A stretch of DNA of 58,844 nt from a virus. How positions within the stretch are numbered: position 1 is the stretch's first letter; every line of letters starts with the position of its first letter. The notes beneath the pieces were generated by a model that saw only the letters and a list, made by a program, of their open reading frames with translations, searched no databases and was not told the DNA's origin. This document shows positions 8,386 to 16,114 of this stretch, one piece after another. Location: positions 1 to 58,844 of IMG/VR virus record IMGVR_UViG_3300031463_000546; one strand, written 5' to 3'. The translations under genes and the position numbers were made by a program.

Positions 8386-11067
8386 TTACTCCTCGCTCAA
8401 TGTGCAGGTTTGCGAGACGGTGGTGACCGCCCCATCATCGTCTACAACGGTCAGCAGTACGGAATAGGTTCCTGCCGTTGTGTAGTGGTGCGTAAATAGT
8501 GCTTGGGGGAGTGCAGGTGATATGGTTCCATCACCCCAATCCAGGGTGGCGCGCATCACGATGCCATCCGGATCGGAGAAATCGATCTCGGCGTCGCAAC
8601 GGAAGCCTGTCGCGGTCAGCGAGAGGGTGGCCTGTGGCGGTTGATTCGCCAGGTTGACCGGACAGATCACCTGCTGACCATCACCCGATCCGGTCGTCGT
8701 TTCGATGGTGATCGTCCTGTCGTCCGTGTAATGAGCCAACGTACGATACCGGCTGGTTTGCCCGATGATTCCGTCGCGCCACCCTTGATCATCGCCGGGA
8801 TTCCAGCGCCATCCGATCACCGGCTCACCGTCGCTCGTTTCGGCAGGTGCGGTGATGATCAGCGTCTGATGGTCACACGAGCGATCTGCCGTGGTATAGA
8901 CGAGCAGGCGCTTCGTGGCGGCATCGAGGACGGTGAGATACCCCTCGAATCCGTTCATCGAACTGTAGGTCGGGATGGATTCGCCGGCATCCGGAGCAGG
9001 GAGCACGTCGAGCAGACTGTCATCGGGCGCCAGCAGAAAGATGCGATCACCTTGTCCATCCGGTCTCGTGCAGTGGCAGTAGAGGTGCCCGAACAGTTTC
9101 GTTAGATTCATCGGGATCTCATCGGCCTGCCAGAGGCCGAGAATGCGCCGGAGGAACACGCCGTCCGGTGAAAACACCTTAATGCAGCGGTTGGCCGTGT
9201 CGGTGACATACACCAATCCGTCGTTGACGGTAATCCCATACGGTTGGCCTGGCACCTTGTCGTCATCAATCGCGGCACTCCAACTCCGGCAGCATTCTCC
9301 CTCGGGGGTATAGCAGAAAATCCGGTTGGCGCCCGAGTCACTGATATACAACAATCCGTCGGCTTCCGTCATCCCGGTGACATCGGTGAAAAGGCCGTCG
9401 CCAAACGTGCGGAGCACCTCGCCGGTGACCCCGGATATGACCTGTATAGCGGTATGCGTGGTCACATGGGGATTGCCGTACCAGAGGATGAAATGCGAGT
9501 CCCGGTCGACCGCCACTGGTGCAATCACCCGCTCCAGTAATCGGCCATCGAGCGGCGCATACCGGGAGATCACCGTCGATTGGGCATCATCGAGTGCTGA
9601 CCCGATCACGTAGAGTGTCGAGTACGCACGGCGAACTGCCCATGGCCGGCAGCCTTCCATTGGCAATTCCTGGGTCAGGGGCGACGCCAGCGACCCGCCG
9701 TGTTCCAGGGCAACGGCAGTGCGCACATCCGGTGGTACCGCAACAGTGAGATCAGTCACCCCGCTGCAGATGCCCGCGAAACCTGGAGCAGATGCCTGCA
9801 CCTGGAACACACCGGCGGCAGTGTAGGTATGGCAGACGGTCTGCTCATCGTAGCTGCTTCCTGCAGGGATGATGACGTCAGTTTGCTCCCCGTCCCCCCA
9901 ATCGAGAAGCAACGGGATGCTCTCAGCAGCATGATCGATGACCGATGTGATTTGCAGTGTCACCGTCGCGCCTTTTAGCGCATTGACTGCGACATGGCAC
10001 TGGAGTCTGGAGCGGCGAGTAAAATGCTGCGTCACCACCGGTGATGCAAGCTGTCCACCAGAGGCGTTATGCGTGGCCATGGCGATGATTGTTTGCCCAC
10101 CGGCAATGGCTATCGGCATGGTAAACTGCTCCGGGGTGACAGGCAGGCCTGTGGGGTCAGTGCCGTCGGTGGTGATCCAGCACATGGATGCCGGGGGCGA
10201 GAGCTGGGGGAGAATCATATCGGTTTGCCCGGGCGCGATGGTAAAGATCGGCGCTGCACAGGTTTCGATACGTTGCGGTAGACTGCTTGTTCGCTGTCCG
10301 CAGCAGTTGCTTGCCACCACGGTAATTGTTCTGGGTGCCGAGGATCGATAGGTGTGGTGTGCCCATGCCCCCGGATGGCATCCGCTGGTCAGGCAGCGCT
10401 GGCCATCATCATTGAGCTCATCCCAATCGATGGTGATATCGCTGATGGCGTCGCCATCCGTGGTGGTATCCGCTTCGACCAGGATCGACAACGTCCTGTC
10501 CAGCGTGAACCAGTCGGCAATACGGCAGGTAGGCGGATCACATGCGACCAACAAGGGGACTGTCGCCACCGCGTATTCACCACGATCATCCTGCACCGTG
10601 AGCGTGATCGTCCGCTCACCGGATGCCATATAGCAATGCTGATATGTCTGGTCGCTGGTGATCTCGGTTTGCCGGGCACCGTCTCCCCAATCCAATACGA
10701 CCTCGGTGACGATGCCGACCGGTGTCGAGAAGGTAGGGATCACCATCGCGCACAGACCAGTCTGCATGTGGCACAATGATACCTGCGGACGAATCGGCTC
10801 CAGCACCAGGGGCACTTGCTGGCTGACGGTATCGCCATCCATGCCGATGACTTCTACCGTCAACGGCAGCGATCCAGCGACCGTCGGATGGTATTGATAG
10901 GTAAACTCTTTGCCGGGAATCCCGGTGTGCCAGCCCGACCCATCACCCGGATCGATACGCCACCAGGCGATCTGCGGCGAGGCATTCACCCGCACTGCGA
11001 TGCGGCGCTGTTCCACATCCACCTGCAGGGTGAACGCACACAGCGCACCGAACACTTCCGCTGACAT
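8386..11067 (-). CDS. PKD/NHL beta-propeller protein of the tail operon
   Basis: 893 aa. Several PKD-type domains (GDGSGWHTGIPGKEFTYQYH, LDWGDGARQTEI, LLLDWGDGEQTDV, ATLDWGDGTISP) and one chitobiase-like module (CWITTDGTDPTGLPV) surround a beta-propeller at about residues 450-740. The propeller has NHL-like blades: ADGLLYISDSGANRIFCYTPEGE and NDGLVYVTDTANRCIKVFSPDGVF. NHL propellers usually bind proteins or glycans. It shares its PKD style with the next gene and with the C-terminus of the major capsid protein. It is likely a large adhesive virion protein; an enzymatic role cannot be excluded. Confidence 0.8.
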   Translation of the reverse strand: MSAEVFGALCAFTLQVDVEQRRIAVRVNASPQIAWWRIDPGDGSGWHTGIPGKEFTYQYHPTVAGSLPLTVEVIGMDGDTVSQQVPLVLEPIRPQVSLCHMQTGLCAMVIPTFSTPVGIVTEVVLDWGDGARQTEITSDQTYQHCYMASGERTITLTVQDDRGEYAVATVPLLVACDPPTCRIADWFTLDRTLSILVEADTTTDGDAISDITIDWDELNDDGQRCLTSGCHPGAWAHHTYRSSAPRTITVVASNCCGQRTSSLPQRIETCAAPIFTIAPGQTDMILPQLSPPASMCWITTDGTDPTGLPVTPEQFTMPIAIAGGQTIIAMATHNASGGQLASPVVTQHFTRRSRLQCHVAVNALKGATVTLQITSVIDHAAESIPLLLDWGDGEQTDVIIPAGSSYDEQTVCHTYTAAGVFQVQASAPGFAGICSGVTDLTVAVPPDVRTAVALEHGGSLASPLTQELPMEGCRPWAVRRAYSTLYVIGSALDDAQSTVISRYAPLDGRLLERVIAPVAVDRDSHFILWYGNPHVTTHTAIQVISGVTGEVLRTFGDGLFTDVTGMTEADGLLYISDSGANRIFCYTPEGECCRSWSAAIDDDKVPGQPYGITVNDGLVYVTDTANRCIKVFSPDGVFLRRILGLWQADEIPMNLTKLFGHLYCHCTRPDGQGDRIFLLAPDDSLLDVLPAPDAGESIPTYSSMNGFEGYLTVLDAATKRLLVYTTADRSCDHQTLIITAPAETSDGEPVIGWRWNPGDDQGWRDGIIGQTSRYRTLAHYTDDRTITIETTTGSGDGQQVICPVNLANQPPQATLSLTATGFRCDAEIDFSDPDGIVMRATLDWGDGTISPALPQALFTHHYTTAGTYSVLLTVVDDDGAVTTVSQTCTLSEE

Positions 11068-11096
11068 ATCACTCCTTGCGACGTGTTACGTCGAAC

Positions 11097-11240
11097 TCAC
11101 CGGCGGAATTGCTCGCGCTCATACGCCAACTGGCGGTCGAGCGCTTCCACGAATTCCGCGCGCCGGCGTAATGACAGCCGGCGTATCTCCTCAAAGCCCC
11201 AGGGCAGGCCGCCATAGCCGAGGAAGAAGGCATCTTGCAT
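11097..11240 (-). CDS. 47-aa tail-assembly protein, DUF6760-like
   Basis: Sequence pattern: GYGGLPWGFEEIRRLSLRRRAEFVEALDRQL, a short helical protein with a Trp and a basic LRRR stretch. Its ATG overlaps the stop of the gp26-like gene as TGATG, so it is translationally coupled. A tiny protein of this kind (DUF6760 type) often follows the gp26-like gene in myovirus and injection-system clusters. It occupies the place where tape-measure chaperones are found in other phages, so an assembly role is likely. Confidence 0.65.
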   Translation of the reverse strand: MQDAFFLGYGGLPWGFEEIRRLSLRRRAEFVEALDRQLAYEREQFRR

Positions 11241-11914
11241 CAGCGACCGTTCGGGAAGAAAAAACCGGCATCGCCTTCCACCCGGATGCGGATTGGTTGC
11301 CCGCAGTGTTCACAGGCGGTATCCACGGTGGTGTCGATACCGCCGTCGACGGCCAGCATCGCCTGCCGGAGTGCCTGGCGATCCTTCAACGACATTTCGG
11401 TCACCGTCTTTCTGGTGGGGGCTTTGCCGTCGATGTCCAGGATGCGGATAAGCATGCCCTGTGAGATGGTCGCCTCGGGCAAGGCCGCCAATCGTTTTTC
11501 TTTGTGACCATCGAGATAGCCGAAGCGCACAACTTGCCCGGAGCCGGGGAGTGTGCAGGTGAATTCTCGTTCCGTCGGATACGGCGTGACCGGCAAGTCC
11601 GCCAGGTTGACGGATAATAAACTGATCCCCTGGCAATTCGCATTGGGGCACGCCAACCGTAACGTCATCTCATCGCCGAGAGAGATCTGCCGGAGTTTCA
11701 CCAGAATGAATAGACGATCCCCCGCCAGCAGGTCGAGGACATCCTGTGGACTGACCTCCGACTTCTCGCCCAGGTGCACCAGGCAGTTGCGCAGCAATTG
11801 ATTGACGGCATCGCCGGAGCGCAGCAGCTTGCCATTGGTGAGCAGCTCCTCCTCGGCGCCAGTCAACTCGCGCAGTTCACAGGGGATGCCACTCGGTAAA
11901 GTATAGGGATACAT
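11240..11914 (-). CDS. T4 gp26-like baseplate / tail assembly protein
   Basis: 224 aa. It has the layout of the gp26-like proteins of phage and injection-system clusters: an N-terminal YTLPSGIPCELRELTGAEEELL segment, then two cysteine pairs (CPNANC near residue 90, CEHC near residue 202) that could bind one zinc. AAGGAGA precedes the ATG. Downstream it is coupled to a 47-aa gene by a TGATG overlap; upstream lies the tube gene. The protein probably works in baseplate hub or tape-measure assembly. Confidence 0.7.
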   Translation of the reverse strand: MYPYTLPSGIPCELRELTGAEEELLTNGKLLRSGDAVNQLLRNCLVHLGEKSEVSPQDVLDLLAGDRLFILVKLRQISLGDEMTLRLACPNANCQGISLLSVNLADLPVTPYPTEREFTCTLPGSGQVVRFGYLDGHKEKRLAALPEATISQGMLIRILDIDGKAPTRKTVTEMSLKDRQALRQAMLAVDGGIDTTVDTACEHCGQPIRIRVEGDAGFFFPNGR

Positions 11915-11923
11915 GTCTTCTCC

Positions 11924-12391
11924 TTAATCCCAGTATTGGTAGGCCAGGGACAGCTTCTCGATGTTGTTGTCGGTCTTGCCGCCTTCGAGCTCGTCGTAGT
12001 CCAGCGATTTGATCCAGGCGCCGTGAATGTGCCAGCGGCGGGTTTCGATCCCCGCCCGGTCGTACTGCACGATGTCGAGATCGCGCAGGTACATGTCCGG
12101 GGTGCCGCCGATACCCAGCGTGGGATCGCCCACTTGCAACAGCCACTGCCGCGCGGCATCGTCGGAGCCGTCAGCCAGCGTCCCTTTCTCGAGGCTGAGC
12201 GCGTCGAACTTCATGCGCCCGGCCACCTTCTCATCGAAGAGCGACCCGGCGGGCGCGAAACTGACCTCCTCGAACTCCGTCTTCGGGAGCGAGCATTTCT
12301 GAAAGAGCGCCACATCGAACCCGTTGATCTCGATGGCGAATTGCCAGTTCTGATACAGGTTGTGCGGCGTGGTCGCGACTTGTAATGGCAT
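11924..12391 (-). CDS. Tail tube protein, T4 gp19-like
   Basis: 155 aa. Matches the gp19-type tube family (PF06841): NLYQNWQFAIEINGFDVALFQKCSLPKTEFEEVSF at the N-terminus, a middle with GRMKFDALSLEKGTLADGS, and an ending in LSLAYQYWD. In the virion this protein stacks as hexameric rings around the tape measure, inside the sheath. The sheath gene is over 34 kb away (46180-47709) on the other strand, so tube and sheath are not co-transcribed here. AGGAGA precedes the ATG. Confidence 0.9.
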   Translation of the reverse strand: MPLQVATTPHNLYQNWQFAIEINGFDVALFQKCSLPKTEFEEVSFAPAGSLFDEKVAGRMKFDALSLEKGTLADGSDDAARQWLLQVGDPTLGIGGTPDMYLRDLDIVQYDRAGIETRRWHIHGAWIKSLDYDELEGGKTDNNIEKLSLAYQYWD

Positions 12392-12402
12392 GGTGCATTC
12401 TC

Positions 12403-12837
12403 CTAACGGACTCGTCGGCCCGAATTAGCGTCGATGACGACGGATTGGGATGGTGCTGTGCGCGCCGGGGGCGGCACGGAGGACGAAGCGGCCGTGGACG
12501 CATGTTGCGTGTTTCGCTTCCCGAGCGTGTCGGTGGCCGTGTGCCCCGCGCCGTTCCCCAGCGCATTGCGACGGAGCGTCAACTCGCAACTGTATCCGCC
12601 GCTATCGATGCGATGCCGGACGGCTTCGACGTAGTAGACGCCGGAGAATTTCCGTCCCACCCCCCGCATTTCAATATTCTGCTTGGCTCGCAACGTCGGC
12701 AGACCGATGGTCGTTGCTTCCGCCGTGACGTGCCGAAGTTCCCCAGTGACGAAAGCCTGCTCGGCGGCAGGTTGTGTCTTCGCCGTGCCTGTTGACGGCG
12801 TAATCTTTCCCGCGCGCTGTCCAGCCGGTGTGCCCAT
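12403..12837 (-). CDS. gpD-like hub protein, C-terminal half as a separate gene
   Basis: 144 aa. The segment TLRAKQNIEMRGVGRKFSGVYYVEAVRHRIDSGGYSCELTLRRNALG is what normally ends phage late-control D / Pvc8-type hub proteins. The N-terminal part of that family is encoded two genes upstream (13237-14097). After it comes a low-complexity Ala/Ser/Pro linker ending in SVVIDANSGRRVR. That tail closely resembles the C-terminus of the N-half gene (PVVIDANTGKPVR), suggesting duplication of a docking tail. A GGGAG site precedes the ATG. Confidence 0.65.
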   Translation of the reverse strand: MGTPAGQRAGKITPSTGTAKTQPAAEQAFVTGELRHVTAEATTIGLPTLRAKQNIEMRGVGRKFSGVYYVEAVRHRIDSGGYSCELTLRRNALGNGAGHTATDTLGKRNTQHASTAASSSVPPPARTAPSQSVVIDANSGRRVR

Positions 12838-12863
12838 CGTGCTCTCCCATGGGTGCGATCACC

Positions 12864-13226
12864 TCACCGCATCACCGGTGTGGGAAACAGCGCGAGCAGA
12901 TTCGACAGCACCGCATAGATGAAGCGATGCACGGTCAACTCCGTCGCCGGTTCGAACGCGATCAATGCGCGCGAATCCCCGTACAGGACCATAGTGACAT
13001 GTCCCTTCAATCGGGATGGCACCATCGCGAACCAGCGCGACGCATCGAGCACCGGCCATCCATCTGTGCCGTTTTCGAATCCAATGCTGCCGCAGAGTCG
13101 TGCCGGGGCGAAACATTCGTCACCGAACCAGGCCAGGCTCGCGGCGTCCTCTTCGGCTGCCGTGGCGAAATACCAGGGATTGCCGTTTCCCCACCGCTCC
13201 AGCACTTCAGGATATGTCAGACTCAT
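12864..13226 (-). CDS. Hypothetical protein between the two hub halves
   Basis: 120 aa starting at MSLTYPEVLERWGNG; an AGGAGCT site lies about seven bases upstream. A longer frame would run into the upstream gene. No family recognised. The protein is rich in aromatics (WYFAT, RWFAMVPS) and ends in a hydrophobic helix-like segment (FIYAVLSNLLALFPTPV). Because it sits inside the split gpD pair it is probably a hub or baseplate component of the same operon (inference from position only). Confidence 0.65.
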   Translation of the reverse strand: MSLTYPEVLERWGNGNPWYFATAAEEDAASLAWFGDECFAPARLCGSIGFENGTDGWPVLDASRWFAMVPSRLKGHVTMVLYGDSRALIAFEPATELTVHRFIYAVLSNLLALFPTPVMR

Positions 13227-13236
13227 CGGCCAGCTC

Positions 13237-14097
13237 CTATCGCACCGGCTTGCCGGTATTCGCATCGATGACCACCGGATGGGATGGTGGTCCCTGCGTC
13301 AAGGCGGATTTGTTCCCGAGTACTGGGCGATCCGGGGTTGACGCATTATCTGCTTTTGCTATCGCCGACTTTTTGGCTTTCGGATCGACGCCGACCGCTT
13401 TGGCCGATTGCCCACCGGTCGCATTTCCCTGGGTCTGGGTCTGCGGACGAAACGACCGTAAGATCCCTTTCCGGCTGGTGAAATATTCCAAGGCCAACAC
13501 CGGAGGCTTCTCCAACCCGCGCGGGTGGAAGTGCAACTCTTCCCCCTCGACATAGAACACATAGCCAGTCGTCCCCTTGCCGTCGGCAGCTCGTGCGGTC
13601 TTCGCCAGGTGCGCCAACCATTGCGCGTCCGACAATTTGCTCTGATGCAGCCGCGGGAACCGGTCGATACTCGGCGTGACCACCGGCATCAGGCCATGTT
13701 CATTCGCGATGGTGTTCGCGATGTCGCTCGCGCGAATGCCGCCCGAGTGTTCCCACACCCGCTGCACCTGCTCGGTAGACAACTTGCACGCCTTGTCATA
13801 CGCCTTGATGGTGATCGTCGGCGCTCCCGATTCCGGGAAGTCGTAGCCGATCTCCTTGATCACCGCCACTCGGGTCGGCGAGAGATTATCCGCATACCCG
13901 AAGCGCACCCGCACTTCATGACCTTCCTGCAGCGAGGGATGATCGATCCATTGCAAATACGGATCGGTCAACGTCACTTCCAGCAAATCCATCTCTTTTT
14001 CGTGATCCTCATAAGTGAAGGAGATCAGGTCACCGGACAGATCAAGGGAGAGACGATGGCCTTCGATATCGAGCAGCACGATGGGTGCCTGCGTCAT
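13237..14097 (-). CDS. gpD-like baseplate hub protein, N-terminal half
   Basis: 286 aa. Residues about 10-230 match the contractile-tail hub family (late-control D, VgrG/Pvc8 N-domains): DLISFTYEDHEKEMDLLEVTLTDP, HEVRVRFGYADN, VAVIKEIGYDFPESGAPTITIKAYDKA, then FYVEGEELHFHPRG. The usual C-terminal barrel is missing and appears as a separate gene at 12403-12837. The C-terminal 50 residues are a Lys/Ala/Pro-rich linker ending in PVVIDANTGKPVR. It is the first gene of the leftward tail operon, with a GAAGGAG site before the ATG. Confidence 0.85.
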   Translation of the reverse strand: MTQAPIVLLDIEGHRLSLDLSGDLISFTYEDHEKEMDLLEVTLTDPYLQWIDHPSLQEGHEVRVRFGYADNLSPTRVAVIKEIGYDFPESGAPTITIKAYDKACKLSTEQVQRVWEHSGGIRASDIANTIANEHGLMPVVTPSIDRFPRLHQSKLSDAQWLAHLAKTARAADGKGTTGYVFYVEGEELHFHPRGLEKPPVLALEYFTSRKGILRSFRPQTQTQGNATGGQSAKAVGVDPKAKKSAIAKADNASTPDRPVLGNKSALTQGPPSHPVVIDANTGKPVR

Positions 14098-14157
14098 GCC
14101 TGATCTCCTTCATGCCACCACTTACGCATGAGACCGGAAAATCTACGAACTCCCACG

Positions 14158-14183
14158 AAAAAAAGCGCGCATCGCTGCGCGCT
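14158..14183 (-). terminator. Hairpin with U-run, read leftward
   Basis: Arms AGCGCGC (14164-14170) and GCGCGCT (14177-14183) with a 6-base loop. On the plus strand seven A residues (14158-14164) precede it, so a leftward transcript would read hairpin then U-run, the form of an intrinsic terminator. It lies about 60 bases upstream of the first tail gene, so it may be a leader terminator or attenuator of the tail operon, or a block on antisense transcription. Confidence 0.55.
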
Positions 14184-14211
14184 CTCCCCGAAATGCCCCT
14201 GCCTGATGGTC

Positions 14212-14231
14212 CATCGTGAAATTTCACGATG
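14212..14231. promoter_or_regulatory. Operator-like palindrome, copy 1
   Basis: CATCGTGAAATTTCACGATG is a perfect 20-base palindrome. It shares the 14-base core CGTGAAATTTCACG with a second copy 99 bases to the right. Such a pair in a divergent phage control region is typical of sites for a dimeric repressor or activator. The binding protein is not identified. Confidence 0.6.
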
Positions 14232-14237
14232 CGACGC

Positions 14238-14259
14238 CAACTTTTTTCCAACTTTTTTC
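14238..14259. repeat. Tandem repeat CCAACTTTTTT x2
   Basis: Two adjacent copies of CCAACTTTTTT (14238-14248 and 14249-14259). Copies one helical turn apart could position a DNA-binding protein or a bend; read leftward they give A-tracts. They lie between the two palindromes. Confidence 0.5.
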
Positions 14260-14313
14260 ACGCTCGAATTAGGTCCATTTCGCTCCCTGACTGCCCGTCA
14301 CACCGGGCATCTC

Positions 14314-14327
14314 CGTGAAATTTCACG
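14314..14327. promoter_or_regulatory. Operator-like palindrome, copy 2
   Basis: CGTGAAATTTCACG, a perfect 14-base palindrome identical to the core of copy 1 and about 92 bases before the sigma-like gene start. The outer bases differ from copy 1 (no A/T extension), which may mean weaker binding. Confidence 0.6.
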
Positions 14328-14419
14328 AGTAACGGGTGAGGCCTCGGTGCCACACCGTTCCTGCGCCCTCCCGGATGACGCGTCAACGCCGGGCCTCCAT
14401 CTCACTCAAGGAGGCCGAC

Positions 14420-15061
14420 ATGGCTGACCCGACCTTCACGTATGACCTCGATCCGGTCATGGTGCATAAAGTGGAGTATTTCGCGCACTTGCTGCGCCGT
14501 TGTCTCAGACTGTCCGAAGACGATTACCAGGATTATCGCCAGGAGCTGTATCTCCATGCGATTCGTCGCACCCCGCGTTATGACCCCAGGAAAAGCGGAT
14601 GGGCGAAATTCATGGAGTGCGTGGTGCATGCCCAGGCCGTGACCATCATGCGCCGGCATACCTATCGGATTGAGCGAGAAATTTCATACAGCCGCTATCT
14701 CCCGGCAGACGGCGTGTTCGATACCGACAATGTCCTCGTGTCACGGCTGGACGGCGTTCCCGTCACCGATGACCAGGAGTTGATGACGACGCATCGGCAA
14801 GGGGCGGAAACCGACAATATCGATGCCGCCATCGTCATTAACGAGGCGCTCACCGCGTTGGCCCCGCATCTCCAACACATCGCGCGCCTGTTGATGGCCG
14901 GCTATCGCACCAGCGACATCGCGCGCGAACTGGAGATGCCGTATACCTCGATACACCACCAGGTGCAGCGCGTGCGCCAGCTCCTCGCCGCGCAAGGCGT
15001 CACATTTTTCCCGGTGCAGGTTCGTAAGAATCCCCGACCCGCGCGTAAGAGGGACAAGTAG
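14420..15061 (+). CDS. Sigma-factor-like (ECF type) transcription regulator
   Basis: 213 aa from the ATG at 14420, 7 bases after AAGGAGG. Residues about 15-90 resemble sigma region 2 (YFAHLLRRCLRLSEDDYQDYRQELYLHAIRR, WAKFMECVVHAQAVTIMRR). Residues about 150-195 form a region-4-like helix-turn-helix (LLMAGYRTSDIARELEMPYTSIHHQVQRVRQLL). Phage proteins of this type switch on middle or late genes. It directly follows the divergent control region and heads the rightward operon, so it may direct polymerase to phage promoters, perhaps including the leftward tail promoter. Confidence 0.7.
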   Translation: MADPTFTYDLDPVMVHKVEYFAHLLRRCLRLSEDDYQDYRQELYLHAIRRTPRYDPRKSGWAKFMECVVHAQAVTIMRRHTYRIEREISYSRYLPADGVFDTDNVLVSRLDGVPVTDDQELMTTHRQGAETDNIDAAIVINEALTALAPHLQHIARLLMAGYRTSDIARELEMPYTSIHHQVQRVRQLLAAQGVTFFPVQVRKNPRPARKRDK

Positions 15062-15082
15062 CGACAACCGACACGGAGTGCC

Positions 15083-16096
15083 ATGACCACGCATCCCATT
15101 CTCACCACCTATTCGTTCTGGAACAGCTATCGCAATTGCCCGCGGGCATGTGCCTGGCGGTATGTCGAGGAGCTGGCGCCGATTGAGCGGAGTCTTTCCC
15201 TGCGCTTCGGCACGATGATCCACCAGTGCCTGGAATGCTGGCACCTGCGCCGCGATCTGGGTGAGACGCTGGAGTTGATCGAGCGGGCCTGCTTAATACA
15301 CCAGCAGTCGCCGGAAGTGCGTGCTGCCCAACACCTGGCGACCGCCATGATGCTGGGCTATGCCATGCGGTATCCCGAGGAATCGTTTCGCGTCGTGGCG
15401 CTGGAGAAAACCTTCGCCGGCCCGCTCTATAACCCGGAGACCGGCAAACCATCACGGACCTTCGTGTTGGCGGGCAAGGTGGATGGCATCGTCCAGATCG
15501 AGGGTGAACTGTTCCTGCTGGAACACAAGACCGCCGCCACGCTCGACAGCGAGTATCTGGAGAAGCTGTGGATGGATTTCCAGATCCTGCTCTACGCCTA
15601 CGCATTGGAACGGTATTGGGGGCTCCGCATCGCCGGCGTCATCTACAACATCCTCGTCAAAGCCAAACTGCGCCAGGGACAGGGGGAAACCGAGGCGGAA
15701 TTCCGCCAGCGCGTGGTGGATCTGTCGGCGAGGAACAAATCCGGCAAATCCACCGCACAGCGGAAATACCCCGAGACAGACGCCGATTATCAGGGACGGT
15801 TACGCGCGAAGTATACCGACGCCAGCATGTTCCACCGGGAGATGATCTATTTTTCCCGCGAGCAGTTGGCGGAGGTTGAAGCGGAACTCTGGCTCCTTTC
15901 CCAACAGTTCCTGCAGGCGCGGCGGCACGGCTGGTTCTTCCGCAACACCGGCTATTGCTTTCATTACGGCTCCCCCTGCGCCTACTACCCGCTGTGCCGG
16001 GCAAACGGCGCAGCGCACATCATCGCCAACCTCTACGAGCGTCGTCCGCCGCACGAGGAACTGCAGCCCTCGCATGACACCGATCCCGTATTTTGA
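15083..16096 (+). CDS. PD-(D/E)XK nuclease, RecB/Cas4-like
   Basis: 337 aa. Core motifs: RFGTMIHQCLECWH (motif with the catalytic His), AGKVDGIVQIEGELFLLEHKTA (D...E-x-K active site) and the QILLYAYAL helix with Gln. One cysteine pair near the N-terminus (RNCPRAC, about residues 16-24) and two cysteines near the C-terminus (SPCAYYPLC, about 296-310) would hold a 4Fe-4S cluster as in Cas4/AddB-type enzymes. It probably resects DNA ends for recombination together with the annealing and single-strand-binding proteins encoded next. Confidence 0.85.
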   Translation: MTTHPILTTYSFWNSYRNCPRACAWRYVEELAPIERSLSLRFGTMIHQCLECWHLRRDLGETLELIERACLIHQQSPEVRAAQHLATAMMLGYAMRYPEESFRVVALEKTFAGPLYNPETGKPSRTFVLAGKVDGIVQIEGELFLLEHKTAATLDSEYLEKLWMDFQILLYAYALERYWGLRIAGVIYNILVKAKLRQGQGETEAEFRQRVVDLSARNKSGKSTAQRKYPETDADYQGRLRAKYTDASMFHREMIYFSREQLAEVEAELWLLSQQFLQARRHGWFFRNTGYCFHYGSPCAYYPLCRANGAAHIIANLYERRPPHEELQPSHDTDPVF

Positions 16097-16114
16097 GCTG
16101 AAAGGAGCCGTCCC

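Larger units (their letters stand above)
14098..14419. promoter_or_regulatory. Divergent control region between tail operon and early genes
   Basis: 322 bases without a gene, separating the leftward tail operon from the rightward sigma-like gene. It holds two copies of a palindrome with core CGTGAAATTTCACG whose centres lie 99 bases apart, a GC hairpin beside an A-run, a tandem 11-base repeat, and a small inverted repeat (TGCCCG/CGGGCA at 14292-14297 and 14304-14309). No convincing sigma-70 hexamer pair stands out, so promoters here may depend on another factor. Confidence 0.6.
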
